A DNA stretch of 64,000 nt from Sphingobacterium sp. ML3W (GTDB lineage: Bacteria; Bacteroidota; Bacteroidia; Sphingobacteriales; Sphingobacteriaceae). Both the position numbers and the translations under genes were made by a program. Where the stretch lies: the NCBI RefSeq assembly GCF_000747525.1, contig NZ_CP009278.1, forward strand, positions 3,472,001 to 3,536,000, in the 5' to 3' direction. Position 1 is the first letter of the stretch. Each line of letters begins with the position of its first letter. Under the pieces are notes generated by a model. That model saw only the letters and a list, made by a program, of their open reading frames with translations, searched no databases and was not told the origin of the DNA. Shown in pieces: positions 46,036 to 55,180 of the stretch.

Positions 46036-49000
46036 TTAAAGGTTAAAACTAAATCCTAGTGCTGTCATCATTGGATCAGGTATCTTGAAACCATATTCAG
46101 TGTCGATGCCCCATTTATTCGCACGCCAGATCGTACCCACATTTTGGACGTACCCATATATTTTACAATTTTTGAGTTTAAAATTGGAAGTGAAAGGAAG
46201 ATTGACAGTCAATTGAATATCTCGCAACTTGATCTGACTTCCACTTTCGAGCAAGGCTGAGGAACCTAGAAATAACTTACTAGCTACTGAGTTTGCTGGA
46301 TAAGTGACAGCAGGCACATCTGTTATCAACTCATCTCCGGGTTTCTGCCAGCGCTGCGCATAATCTTTATGCCCGATACTGCTATTAACTAATAAGTGAT
46401 TATTGTAAGAATTGCGCAAGAACTTATGTCCCAATTGGTAAGAGATGTTCCACGATAATTCTACTGTTTTATACCGGATGCTGTTCCGAAAACTACCGGT
46501 ATAAAGTGGAATCACTGAGCCTTGATATTCCAAATCCTTTACATTCATGTTGGTAATGGCACTATAGTCTTTCGAAATCTCACCTTTGAGATATGCTCGT
46601 GGTACCCCGGTCTCAGGATCCAAACCTGCCCACTTATACGTAAGCAGACTAAATAGATCCTTCCCCTCAATAGGGGTCATGATATTAGATAAGCCGGCAC
46701 CTATAAAATTTTGCCCAATTTCATTCTCGACAAAAGCTTTTAATACTTTTGTACGCGCATAAGAAAATACAAGATTGCTGTTCCATGTCCAATTTTTTGA
46801 CACGACAGGTATTGCGTTCAGTGAAATATCCCAACCTTTTGTCTTGATGTTGGCACTATTGACCATCATACTGTTAAAACCAGTACTCGGATCTACCCGA
46901 TCTGGAGCAATAAGGTCCTTCGCATTCTTTTCATAATACTCCACACTACCGGACAGCCAATTGCCCTTAATCGCAAAATCAAGTCCGAGGTTGGTAATAG
47001 CTACCCGTTCCCAACGTAATCTAGGATTAGGTGGAGTCATGATCATCCCATATTTTTGACCATTGATAAAATGCGACTCACTCTCTATGGATATAATGGG
47101 ATAAGCAGACACCGAATTGTTAACATTACCATTATAACCGTAAGTGGCACGTAGTTTCAATAAACTAAAAGGACCATTTTCCAAAAATGGTTCTCGAGAA
47201 AGCACCCAAGCACCGCCTACTGACCAGAAAGGTTGTCCGCGGTCATTACTTTTAATACCAAATAGATTAGAAGCATCCTTTCTAAAATTTCCGCTCAAAA
47301 TATATTTGTCACTATAAGTGTAGGAAGCATTTGCAAAATACGATACAAAATTATTGCGAAATAGTTGATACTGGTTATTATCACTTAAATAAAACCAACC
47401 CAATGCACCATTGAAGTATGGAACTGCAACACCATAGGGTGCTGGCTTAAAAGCCCCAGTTTCCGGATCAAAACCTTGATATTTAGACACCGTTAAGGTT
47501 TTCTGAAGTTTACGCACTTCCATCCCTGCAAACAGTGATATTTCATGCTTATCCTGCCATTTCTTATTGTATTCAGCAGTTGCCCTACTTTGATGGGTAT
47601 AGCTATCCCAGTTGAAAATGCTCAGATCATCTCCTACTGGCAAGTTCCAAGTAACAGCATCCGCATTATAACTGGCCACTGCATTAATATCTGACCGTTG
47701 AAAATAAGACCCGATTCCTCTCCATGCCTCGCTTGGGTTCATAGAATGCTGATAGGCATATTGCATATTCAATCTCAAACCAAAATCGAAAGCATAATTC
47801 ACGTTAAAATTGGTAAACAACTCACGTACTTTTTGCGTCTCTCTTGAATCGTACAATTCTTTTAATGGTCTGTAGGTCCAATCCAATAACCTTCCTCCAG
47901 CTACTGTATCCCGATATACTGGACTGATTGAGGTTGCCTCTAATATTGCAGGATCACCGTTTTCATCCACCAATTTCATATAGGGATAATTTTGCACACC
48001 TTTTCCCAATAGATTATAATCAACGGGTACCAGCGCATTTACATTTTTCGATTCTGTATACAACAGACCGACATCCACCAACATATTCTTAATTGGTTTG
48101 AATTGAGAATTAGATTTTAAGTTCAGACGTTGGTAAGATGAGGTAACCACATCATTTAAGTTCTTATCATAACCAACAGAAAATAACGTATTTGCTTTTT
48201 CACTTCCTGTTTTCAACTGCAGATTGTATTGTTGATTAACAGCATTACGGTAGATGTATTTCAAAAAATCATCACGTGCATCAATCGCCTTGAGCTTACC
48301 TATTTTTTCGTTAAATTCAGCTTCAGATATGGCACCAGTCCGCTTGTCTTCCATCAACCGAATTGCCGGCTCTGGATTGTACCTCCAATTATTGAACTGA
48401 CCATTAAACTTCCCTTTATCAAAAAGAAACTGTTGCATATCGATGTAATCGGAGGTCTTCATCTGTGGATAATAATACAGATCGGGTTTGGCCTTGATAC
48501 TGACGTTAGCATTAAAAGATATTTGCATTGCCTGATTGAACTTTCCTTTTTTAGTCGTGACAACGATAACACCATTACCCGATTGCGCTCCCCAAATGGA
48601 GGATGCTGCGGCATCCTTCAAGACTGTCACACTCTCAATATCATTGGGATTGAGATTATTAAATGCACCCATTCCAGCAACTTGATAATATGTCTCATAG
48701 GGTACACCGTCAACCACAACAAGTGGCCACCTTTCAGATCTCATCGTACTCATTCCACGGACATTTATATTCAATAGAGCTCCCCTATTATTAAATACCT
48801 TATTAGCGCTTATCCCCGGTACTACATCTTCCAATCGACTTACAAAGTCTGTCGAGACCTTTCTATTGAACAGTTTATTGTCGACAAATTCAAATGATCC
48901 TGTTGCGCGTTCTTTTGGTATTTTCTGGTATCCGGTGGATACTACATCAACTTCTTCCAATACATTCTCTTCGGGTATCAATTTCACAGTTAACGATACT

Positions 49001-49380
49001 CCTGCGGTATAATTGATTTCTTGGGTTTTATAACCGACATAACTGAATTTAATTTTCCCTTTTCGGTTCTTGACCAGTAATTGGAAAGTTCCGTCTTTGG
49101 ATGCTCGGATTTTTAGATTCTCATCATCGATACGTATGGATACGTCTTGCATCGGTTTACCATCTATGGCGGATACTACAAGCCCTACAAGTTCCTGTTT
49201 TTGCCCATTCACCCCACTGTCCTTGCGGGGTGCCTGAGCATATGAACTGACCATAAAAGAGTTTAATACTAGGGTCAACAACAGCATCCTGCTCATCAGA
49301 AGAACACCATCTCCCCTATGTTTACATAGCTTCCGGAGATATCCCCAGAGCTTGTTTATAGGATTTATTTTTCTTTTCAT
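46036..49380 (-). CDS. SusC/RagA TonB-dependent receptor
   Basis: 1114 aa. The N-terminal extension is followed by a signal segment (MLLLTLVLNSFMVSSYAQ), then a carboxypeptidase-like sandwich (about 62-140, LVGLVVSAIDGKPMQDVSIR) with no STN domain. The TonB-box region EEVDVVSTGYQKIPKERATG is the STGYQ-type variant. The plug contains SERWPLVVVDGVPYETYYQV and VTVLKDAAASSIWGAQSGNG. The barrel ends in the Leu of MTALGFSFNL rather than the usual Phe at the last position. Ser-Thr-Gly-Tyr-Gln receptors of this subgroup commonly pair with the short SusD. No sigma/FecR pair adjoins, so regulation is by other means. Confidence 0.94.
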   Translation of the reverse strand: MKRKINPINKLWGYLRKLCKHRGDGVLLMSRMLLLTLVLNSFMVSSYAQAPRKDSGVNGQKQELVGLVVSAIDGKPMQDVSIRIDDENLKIRASKDGTFQLLVKNRKGKIKFSYVGYKTQEINYTAGVSLTVKLIPEENVLEEVDVVSTGYQKIPKERATGSFEFVDNKLFNRKVSTDFVSRLEDVVPGISANKVFNNRGALLNINVRGMSTMRSERWPLVVVDGVPYETYYQVAGMGAFNNLNPNDIESVTVLKDAAASSIWGAQSGNGVIVVTTKKGKFNQAMQISFNANVSIKAKPDLYYYPQMKTSDYIDMQQFLFDKGKFNGQFNNWRYNPEPAIRLMEDKRTGAISEAEFNEKIGKLKAIDARDDFLKYIYRNAVNQQYNLQLKTGSEKANTLFSVGYDKNLNDVVTSSYQRLNLKSNSQFKPIKNMLVDVGLLYTESKNVNALVPVDYNLLGKGVQNYPYMKLVDENGDPAILEATSISPVYRDTVAGGRLLDWTYRPLKELYDSRETQKVRELFTNFNVNYAFDFGLRLNMQYAYQHSMNPSEAWRGIGSYFQRSDINAVASYNADAVTWNLPVGDDLSIFNWDSYTHQSRATAEYNKKWQDKHEISLFAGMEVRKLQKTLTVSKYQGFDPETGAFKPAPYGVAVPYFNGALGWFYLSDNNQYQLFRNNFVSYFANASYTYSDKYILSGNFRKDASNLFGIKSNDRGQPFWSVGGAWVLSREPFLENGPFSLLKLRATYGYNGNVNNSVSAYPIISIESESHFINGQKYGMIMTPPNPRLRWERVAITNLGLDFAIKGNWLSGSVEYYEKNAKDLIAPDRVDPSTGFNSMMVNSANIKTKGWDISLNAIPVVSKNWTWNSNLVFSYARTKVLKAFVENEIGQNFIGAGLSNIMTPIEGKDLFSLLTYKWAGLDPETGVPRAYLKGEISKDYSAITNMNVKDLEYQGSVIPLYTGSFRNSIRYKTVELSWNISYQLGHKFLRNSYNNHLLVNSSIGHKDYAQRWQKPGDELITDVPAVTYPANSVASKLFLGSSALLESGSQIKLRDIQLTVNLPFTSNFKLKNCKIYGYVQNVGTIWRANKWGIDTEYGFKIPDPMMTALGFSFNL

Positions 49381-49477
49381 AATTTAAATTTTTAGGCATA
49401 ACACTCCCCTTACCCTTTTTCAGGCTTTGTTTTACTCCTGTATTACAGGGGTTCAGAAAGCTTATGAGCCTTTTTTC

Positions 49478-50098
49478 TTAACTTCTTGCAGCTAATCTTT
49501 GTGCAACTGGTTCTGTAATTTTTCTAGCTTTGCTTTTCATGATCATCATCGGCTGTTCTTGCCAAATGAGCTCGACCGATTCGCCATCCTTTGTTATGAT
49601 CCGCTGACTGCCTTTTACGATAGATAACTGCTCAATGCGGACATCCAACTGAAAGTGCTCGTTCAGATCGTTCAAGATCCGCTGTCGGTATTCTTCCCGT
49701 TCGGTATTTGCCGGCACAGCAAGCTCGTAATCATAATACAGAGGCCCATTATTCGCATAGCCTTGATAAGGAATAAACTGGCTCTTATCGGCACCATGTA
49801 CGATAATCTGCTCGGTCGAAAAATTAGATGGTAATCCCAATGCAAACAGATAGCATTCATAAATGGCCATATACGCTAAGGATACCCGCAGCACATCGTT
49901 CTGTCCATCGCATACCACTGCACTGTAAGAAACCCCGTTCCCCTTTGACGGACTCAAGAACGAATAATAACGTTGTTTTACTCGATTCTTGGCCATAGCA
50001 TGTAGTAGCCTATACTGATGCTCTATTTGTGCAGATGCCGACAGTGGTGGCTTTAATATTCGTTTTGGTAATTGTGTAATCATAATTGGTTTTTTCAT
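49478..50098 (-). CDS. Hypothetical protein upstream of the SusC operon
   Basis: 206 aa if started at MKKPIMITQLPKRILKPPLS (50098); the frame is open to 50185. It is soluble with no signal peptide. A basic N-terminus is followed by EHQYRLLHAMAKNRVKQRYY, SYSAVVCDGQNDVLRVSLAY, an acidic middle and a beta-rich end (FQLDVRIEQLSIVKGSQRII; GESVELIWQEQP). I do not recognise a family. It is encoded about 100 bp upstream of SusC in the same direction, with a hairpin (CTCCTG / CAGGGG, about 49437-49454) between, so it may be the first gene of that operon. Confidence 0.55.
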   Translation of the reverse strand: MKKPIMITQLPKRILKPPLSASAQIEHQYRLLHAMAKNRVKQRYYSFLSPSKGNGVSYSAVVCDGQNDVLRVSLAYMAIYECYLFALGLPSNFSTEQIIVHGADKSQFIPYQGYANNGPLYYDYELAVPANTEREEYRQRILNDLNEHFQLDVRIEQLSIVKGSQRIITKDGESVELIWQEQPMMIMKSKARKITEPVAQRLAARS

Positions 50099-50604
50099 AA
50101 TTGGAACACATGTTTTACGCAAATGCAAAGGCAATTCCTGCCCTAGAGACAGCGCATAGCCCTCCCTCTTGCAAGTTTTTTGCATTCTAAAATGTTTAAA
50201 TTGTAGGTGAGTCGGATGTTATAGCCTAGGTACTATACAGCCTCTTCAACCACTCAATAGTTAAAAAAATAAGGTGAAAAAAATGCAATTATAAGTCTTT
50301 GTACTTGTTATAATTGGTCTTTAGGATTGCATTTTAAGGTATTCGAATAAGATCCGACTCGACATAATATAGAATATCTATACAAATAGAGAGCGAAATT
50401 ATTGTTTTGCAAAAAATATTCATTACTTTTAAAGTGTGAGATTTAAAGGAACAAAAGTTTAATTGCTTATGGCATAATAACGCTAATACGAATCGGAAAA
50501 ACCACTAGAAGCTAAGCTATTATAATGGCTATTCACCATTATTGTGTGCTTTTACCTACCCTATCGGGTGGATATGCCCCTTTTGGTTTTTAATGCATAA
50601 CAAG

Positions 50605-50718
50605 TTATTCCGGTTGTCGGAGCTTGTTTTTAAACAACGCATTGATAGCGCTATGCACAGCACGATCCTGGATCAGCTGAAACATGGGTGGATTTTTGGA
50701 CTCTTTTCTTTTCATCAT
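50605..50718 (-). CDS. Possible 37-aa peptide gene
   Basis: Translated directly: MMKRKESKNPPMFQLIQDRA, VHSAINALFKNKLRQPE, stop at 50605. Basic, no Cys, one amphipathic helix (FQLIQDRAVHSAINALFKN). A double ATG follows an A-rich leader. It is short, so it could be chance; the codon usage looks coding-like. A small TAATGG / CCATTA stem lies downstream (50522-50540). No family recognised. Confidence 0.35.
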   Translation of the reverse strand: MMKRKESKNPPMFQLIQDRAVHSAINALFKNKLRQPE

Positions 50719-50820
50719 TTATTTGGTTAAAATCTTTGGTTAATGAAAATGAGTCTATTGGAAGAAAATGAGGACTTATAATAAGAAGAAGGCTCCACTA
50801 TTTTCAACTTTATTCGTGGC

Positions 50821-50937
50821 ACGACGAAGAGCCATTGACGCAGTATCCAATAGGGAAGCCTTCCCCTTTTTTGTAAATATACAAAAAGATGAGGGGGCAG
50901 CAAGCCCTACGGTCTCTCGTCATTGAAAATTCGTCGT
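50821..50937. other. Nested inverted-repeat element, candidate structured RNA or MITE
   Basis: Outer arms 50821-50840 and 50918-50937 pair at 15 of 20 positions (ACGACGAA / TTCGTCGT at the tips). Inside, CCCCTTTTTTGTA (about 50868) pairs with TACAAAAAG...GGGG (about 50881). The 117-bp unit therefore folds as a nested hairpin on either strand. It lies in the otherwise empty stretch between the 37-aa gene and the 51047 regulator. No family was recognised. Short frames of 19-36 codons inside it are not convincing. Confidence 0.4.
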
Positions 50938-51046
50938 TTCCGAATAAGAGACTCCAATCATATAACTGATTGTAAGACAAATATAATACAACTGTATGAG
51001 AAATGCAAGAATATGTTATTAAAAATATTTTTCATACAAATAAAAT

Positions 51047-51646
51047 ATGGCTAGAACACAAAATAAAGTATTGGCAGCGTTCATAAGCAAACGCTTTAAT
51101 ACACTAATGAAAGAAACAGGCTTGAGTTTGGAAGAGTTTGCTATCTATACAAATGTGAAAGTTAGTTCTTTCCGAAGTTATCATTCAGGAACAGTTCCTG
51201 TATCATTGGAAACCGTAGATAAAATTTGTGAAGCTTGCGGAATCTTACTATCCGATTTTACAAATGGAGGTAAGAAACTGACCATTAATAATAAAATTAA
51301 AGATCAGGCCATTAGCTTCCAAACGAATTATAGACTAGAAAAACTGGCTATAATTCAGGATAAAAGTCTCGAATTTTCAGTAAAACCTACCGGGACTGGG
51401 AATAAATGGGAACGGGAAATGATTAAATACATCATTTTACATACAGATTATTTCCTTAAACCGAAATCAATCGCTGAAATGGTTGTTGATTTTTCCAAGG
51501 AATTCGACTTTACACTTGAATCTGGCCGCATCTACGAATTGCTACGTAAATATGTAGATAACGAACTTAAAAAAGAGAAATCTACACGTATCAATAACGA
51601 TAGTACCCAATCAAATAGAACAATATTTCTCTATAGTAAGGCATAA
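51047..51646 (+). CDS. Probable XRE-like DNA-binding regulator
   Basis: 199 aa. The N-terminal region (about 8-70) reads as a helix-turn-helix of XRE type: RFNTLMKETGLSLEEFAIYT, NVKVSSFRSYHSGTVPVSLE, TVDKICEACGILLSDF. The C-terminal 120 residues are a helical domain (WEREMIKYIILHTDYFLKPK; LESGRIYELLRKYVDNELKK) that looks like a second winged or helical unit. It has no membrane segment. It is probably a repressor-like regulator; the target is unknown. It stands alone, downstream of the nested hairpin element and upstream of the Rpn decay zone. Confidence 0.6.
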   Translation: MARTQNKVLAAFISKRFNTLMKETGLSLEEFAIYTNVKVSSFRSYHSGTVPVSLETVDKICEACGILLSDFTNGGKKLTINNKIKDQAISFQTNYRLEKLAIIQDKSLEFSVKPTGTGNKWEREMIKYIILHTDYFLKPKSIAEMVVDFSKEFDFTLESGRIYELLRKYVDNELKKEKSTRINNDSTQSNRTIFLYSKA

Positions 51647-51994
51647 CAGCGGATATTTAACCCAAAAAAAATCTTTTACGAAGATGGCGAGCGTCCAGTA
51701 ATAGGATTATTTCCTAAACCTGTTGCTTAAGACGTAAGTGAGGGGTAAAAGCTATCGGTATCATGGATGATGCGCAGACTTTAGTTCTAGCTTACCCATC
51801 TAATAACCTGATAACGTTAAAAAACGGCGAGCGTCCAATGATACGGTTATTACCGAAGCCAGCTGATGGAGATAAAAGTGAGGGATAAGATGATTGTTGA
51901 TTACCGACGAAGGTAAAGCAGATTGAACTATAACAGACAGAGCCGAATGATCATCTGACCATTCGGCTCTGTATATTTTATGGTAGTAAATTAT
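51647..51994. other. Repeat-rich non-coding region with coding debris
   Basis: Contains two pieces of one C-terminal coding sequence. NPKKIFYEDGERPVIGLFPK with PVA then stop lies at about 51660-51730; KNGERPMIRLLPKPADGDKS with EG then stop lies at about 51827-51890. A third, more damaged copy is at about 53329 (GERPMIG). The parent protein is not recognised. The right half belongs to direct repeat A. Confidence 0.5.
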
Positions 51995-52012
51995 TTATAG
52001 TTTTTCAATTTC
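51832..52012. repeat. Direct repeat A (about 180 bp)
   Basis: About 180 bp repeated at 53329-53511 with roughly 90 percent identity by eye. The shared core runs from GGCGAGCGTCCAATGATA through GAGGGATAAGATGATTGTTG to ATTTATAGTTTTTCAAT. It covers the coding debris, a 12-bp-arm hairpin (CAGAGCCGAATG / CATTCGGCTCTG, 51938-51971) and the last codons of an Rpn-type gene. The two copies flank the Rpn genes. Confidence 0.75.
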
Positions 52013-52222
52013 TTCTATGGAAAGTTCTAAAATTTCACTAATCTCGTCTTTTTCGATACCTCTAGCGAGCATTTTCTTTGCTGAAGCGAGCTTCTCAGCA
52101 TAAGCCTTAGCCTCCGTTTCGGTACGACCATGTTTCTCACCCTCTAATCGACCTTCCTTTTTCGCGTATGCCAACGTATTAATATAATCACGTTTTCGAT
52201 CTATGCTGGATATGTATGACAT
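51995..52222 (-). CDS. Free-standing Rpn C-terminal segment (75 aa)
   Basis: Begins MSYISSIDRKRDYINTLAYA and continues KKEGRLEGEKHGRTETEAKA...ILELSIEEIEKL. The first 34 residues are identical to the internal segment of the neighbouring Rpn gene. The last 30 differ (ASAKKMLARGIEKDEISEIL here, ASARELKKSGVSNEIISKSL there). It is therefore the duplicated 3' end of a second Rpn copy whose 5' part is gone; upstream only a few codons (LKLAKLTPDKP) remain. In Rpn genes an internal Met start giving a small C-terminal regulator has been reported, so this piece could still be expressed. Otherwise it is debris. Confidence 0.5.
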   Translation of the reverse strand: MSYISSIDRKRDYINTLAYAKKEGRLEGEKHGRTETEAKAYAEKLASAKKMLARGIEKDEISEILELSIEEIEKL

Positions 52223-52250
52223 CGGTTTATCAGGCGTTAATTTTGCCAGT

Positions 52251-53147
52251 TTAAAGCTTGTTGACGACTTCTTGAGGTAAGTCTAAACTTTTTGAAATAA
52301 TTTCATTGCTTACACCAGATTTTTTCAACTCTCTTGCTGAAGCGAGCTTCTCTTCATAAGCCTTAGCCTCCGCTTGGGTACGACCATGCTTCTCACCCTC
52401 TAATCGACCTTCCTTTTTCGCGTATGCCAACGTATTAATATAATCACGTTTTCGATCTATGCTGGATATGTATGACATCTGTTCATCAGGCGTTAATTTT
52501 GCCAGTTCTCCTACTTCAAAGATACGAGAGAATATTCTTTTATCCAAATAGTTAGGCAATTCATCAATCTCATCCAAGTGCTTCATCAGATACATCCATT
52601 GATCCATGATGGTAGGTAAATCGTTCTTGGATTTATTAAAATTGGGTAGTACAAGTAGCTTATAGCTCAACTTGGGGTATAGCACTTCCTGATCAAACTC
52701 ATCCATAATCTTGGCGCTATAATAGTACTTTTCTCTATTTGAAATATCGAGGCGAAAACCTAAGACTGCAACAAAATAAATGGGCGGTAACTCATAATTA
52801 TTACCTTCCTTGCCTTTTTTTGCTAAACGACTAATAGTACGAGAGGTGTAGCTAACGGCTCGATCAAAAAAGAAATCTTGATTTTGCAACTGCATCTCCA
52901 CAAGAAAAACTTCCCCACTGGCACCAACACAACGAAGATCAAAAACGACCTTACGCTCACTCGGCTCATCACCATCTTCCTCAACATTACTATATTGCAA
53001 GTCGACAACAACATGTTCACCTTCTAAAAGACTGTTCAGAAAATTAATCAGGTTGCCCTAGTTTTCCTCTCGACCAAAATAAAACTTCCAACCGAAGTCA
53101 CTTAAAATATCGATATACTTCGAAAGATCATTCCTCTTCATACTCAT
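52251..53147 (-). pseudogene. Rpn/PD-(D/E)XK nuclease-family transposase gene with in-frame amber stop
   Basis: The full frame from the ATG at 53147 encodes 298 residues, but codon 30 is TAG (53058-53060): ...YFGREEN-stop-GNLINFLNSLLEGEHV. Relatives have Lys or Gln there, so one base change explains it. Downstream the frame is intact: FDLRCVGASGEVFLVEMQLQ (nuclease core with E-x-Q), FFDRAVSYTSRTISRLAKKG, YELPPIYFVAVLGFRLDI and a repetitive EGRLEGEKHGRT tail. Rpn proteins are endonucleases promoting recombination and are linked to phage defence. A shorter product from an internal start (near 53000) is conceivable but would lack the N-terminal helix. Confidence 0.75.
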
Positions 53148-53328
53148 AATGATATATAATTGGTTATCAGTATAAAAGTGAAAAATAAAAATCACAAAGC
53201 CAATGAATTTAGTATTTAAACTAAATTATTTATCAATTTACAGCTCCACTACTTCGAATAATTCATGATGATTAAGATTTGATTTTTATCGTTATCATGG
53301 ATTGTCTTGTGGACAATTTTACGGAAAT

Positions 53329-53511
53329 GGCGAGCGTCCAATGATAGGGTTTTACTTAAGTCAGCTGATGAAGATGATAGTGAGGGATAAGATGATTGTT
53401 GATTACCGACGTAAGGTAAAGCAGATTGAACTATAACAGACAGAGCCGAATGGTCAGATGATCATTCGGCTCTGTATATTTTATGGTAGTAAATTATTTA
53501 TAGTTTTTCAA
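53329..53511. repeat. Direct repeat B (partner of 51832-52012)
   Basis: Same core as repeat A. The 10-nt loop of its hairpin (53453-53462, GTCAGATGAT) is the exact reverse complement of the loop in copy A (ATCATCTGAC), while the arms are identical. Just right of it, minus-strand ILSVEVIEKL and a stop (about 53500-53540) resemble the Rpn tail LELSIEEIEKL. A third Rpn copy once ended here. Confidence 0.7.
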
Positions 53512-53564
53512 TCACTTCAACGGAAAGAATACTTTTATTCATCATTGTTTAATTTCAAAGGGAT

Positions 53565-53822
53565 TCATGATACGCTGTGCTTAGTTTTTTTTAACACATC
53601 CGAACCCAGATCCGCAACAAGCTTCTTCAGCTGAGCATTTTCTTCTTCAAACTGGCGCAGTTTTCGGAGTTCTGAAACTCCTAGGCCACCGTACTTCTTC
53701 TTCCAATTGTAAAATGTAGCCTCGCTGATGCCCATCTTGCGGCAGACTTCCTCCACCTGGGGGCCCCGTTTCAGACTGCTGTATCGCAAAGGCAATCTGT
53801 GCTTCGGTAAACCGACCGAAGA
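53565..53822 (-). pseudogene. IS3-family transposase OrfA remnant
   Basis: FTEAQIAFAIQQSETG (about 53822-53770), then after a one-base shift in a run of C/G, QVEEVCRKMGISEATFYNWK, KKYGGLGVSELRKLRQFEEE and NAQLKKLVADLG. This is the helix-turn-helix and leucine-zipper region of IS3 OrfA. The N-terminal Met region, the part before DVLKK and all of OrfB are missing. Open sequence upstream to 53996 is a different frame without similarity to the family. Inactive relic. Confidence 0.8.
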
Positions 53823-54040
53823 GAGCTCATGCAAAGCATAACTTATTTCGATCTTTTCGTCGTTTTTCCTCCTATTTAAAATTAGTAATTTTATACCGAA
53901 TTCTCTACTTTTAAATGTTCCATTTTTTTGGGAGGAGATCAATAACAACAAAGGGTAATCATCAGCTCTGACGAACTGAGAATTACCCCCTGACACAGTT
54001 TATTTTACATTCCCTAAGAGGGTTTTTATACTATTTAACT

Positions 54041-54310
54041 TTAATTTCTTTTATTTACAAGCTGTAATAAAAATCTTTTGATATGCACCCTAAAAGTTTG
54101 GTGTTTTAAAGCTTCGGGTAAATTTCTTGAATTTATTATGTAACTATAATCATCACTGAATATATCTATGGTTTCTTTTGTGTAATTTAATAGAACTACT
54201 TTAAAGTGATATCTCCCTTTTACTGCATCATAAGTTAATTCATAATTGTATTTTATTTTAACTTCTTGTGGTGTACCTTTATTAATAACATATTCATTTT
54301 TCCCCTTCAT
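54041..54310 (-). CDS. Hypothetical protein, 89 aa
   Basis: Reads MKGKNEYVINKGTPQEVKIK, YNYELTYDAVKGRYHFKVVL, LNYTKETIDIFSDDYSYIIN, SRNLPEALKHQTFRVHIKRF, LLQLVNKRN. It is a predicted alpha/beta cytosolic protein with no signal, membrane segment or recognised motif. It is flanked by an IS3 remnant and a broken KilA-N gene. The base composition is normal, so it may be a genuine accessory gene. Confidence 0.45.
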   Translation of the reverse strand: MKGKNEYVINKGTPQEVKIKYNYELTYDAVKGRYHFKVVLLNYTKETIDIFSDDYSYIINSRNLPEALKHQTFRVHIKRFLLQLVNKRN

Positions 54311-54454
54311 ATTTTAAATAATTGATTAAATTACAAGTTAATGAAAACTTTTTGAATAATAATAAAAACCCAATGGTTCAATAAAAAAGGGATAGCAAAT
54401 TAATACCATGCCAATAGTTTTAAGATTACTTTCGCTTCCTATACCTACTTTATA

Positions 54455-55180
54455 AATATTGATGTCCATGGAATTAGTATCGCCACTTATCAAGATAATG
54501 ACAATGACTTTATTTCTTTAACAGATATTGCGAGACACAAAGATCCTGATCATACTGATGATATGATAAAGAATTAGATGAGAAATAAAAACACATTAGA
54601 ATCTCTTGGGATATGGGAAAGCGTTTACAATTCCAATTTAAATTATGGCGAATTCGCCATAATTAAAAGCCAAGCTGGCCTGAACAGCTATAAGCTAAGT
54701 GTCAAAGAATGGGGTGAAAAAACAAATGCAATAGGTTTGAAAGCCACAGCTGGAAGATATGGTGGAACTTTTGCGCATAAAGACATTGCCTTTGAATTTG
54801 CATCATGGATATCCATAGAATTCAAACTATATATCATCAAAGAATTTCAACGTTTAAAAGAAAATCTAATACCTAAAGAAATCACAAAGCAACAGGCTGA
54901 TCTTGTATACGCCAATGAAGCGGATTTGCTTAACACAGCTCTTTTTGGTATCACAGTTAAGGAATGACGAAAAAGTAACCCTGATATAAAAGGAAATATG
55001 CGAGATGATGCAACAATAGAGCAACTGGTTGTATTGAGTAATCTCGAAAGCATAAATGCTTTACTCATCCAACAGGGATTGTCACAGAGTAATCGACTTA
55101 TTGAATTGAATAGGGTAACAATCACGCAGATGAAATCTTTAATGGAGAGTGGGGCGCTTAAAAATTTGAAGAAGAATTGA
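54455..55180 (+). pseudogene. KilA-N domain gene broken by two Trp-to-stop changes
   Basis: The frame reads NIDVHGISIATYQDNDNDFI, SLTDIARHKDPDHTDDMIKN, TAG (54575-54577), MRNKNTLESLGIWESVYNSN, KLSVKEWGEKTNAIGLKATA, GRYGGTFAHKDIAFEFASWI, DLVYANEADLLNTALFGITV, KE, TGA (54965-54967), RKSNPDIKGNMRDDATIEQL and VVLSNLESINALLIQQGLSQ, ending LKKN. KilA-N relatives have Trp at both stops (KNW, KEW), so each is one G-to-A change (TGG to TAG and TGG to TGA). The start codon is also unclear. The family is found in phages and accessory regions, with a DNA-binding-type fold. Apart from the stops the coding is undamaged, so inactivation looks recent. Confidence 0.85.

Noticed and set aside
51832..53511. Direct repeats as the ends of a composite transposon
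   Set aside because: The repeats contain gene tails and a hairpin, not transposase ends, and no target-site duplication is seen; tandem duplication with deletion explains them.
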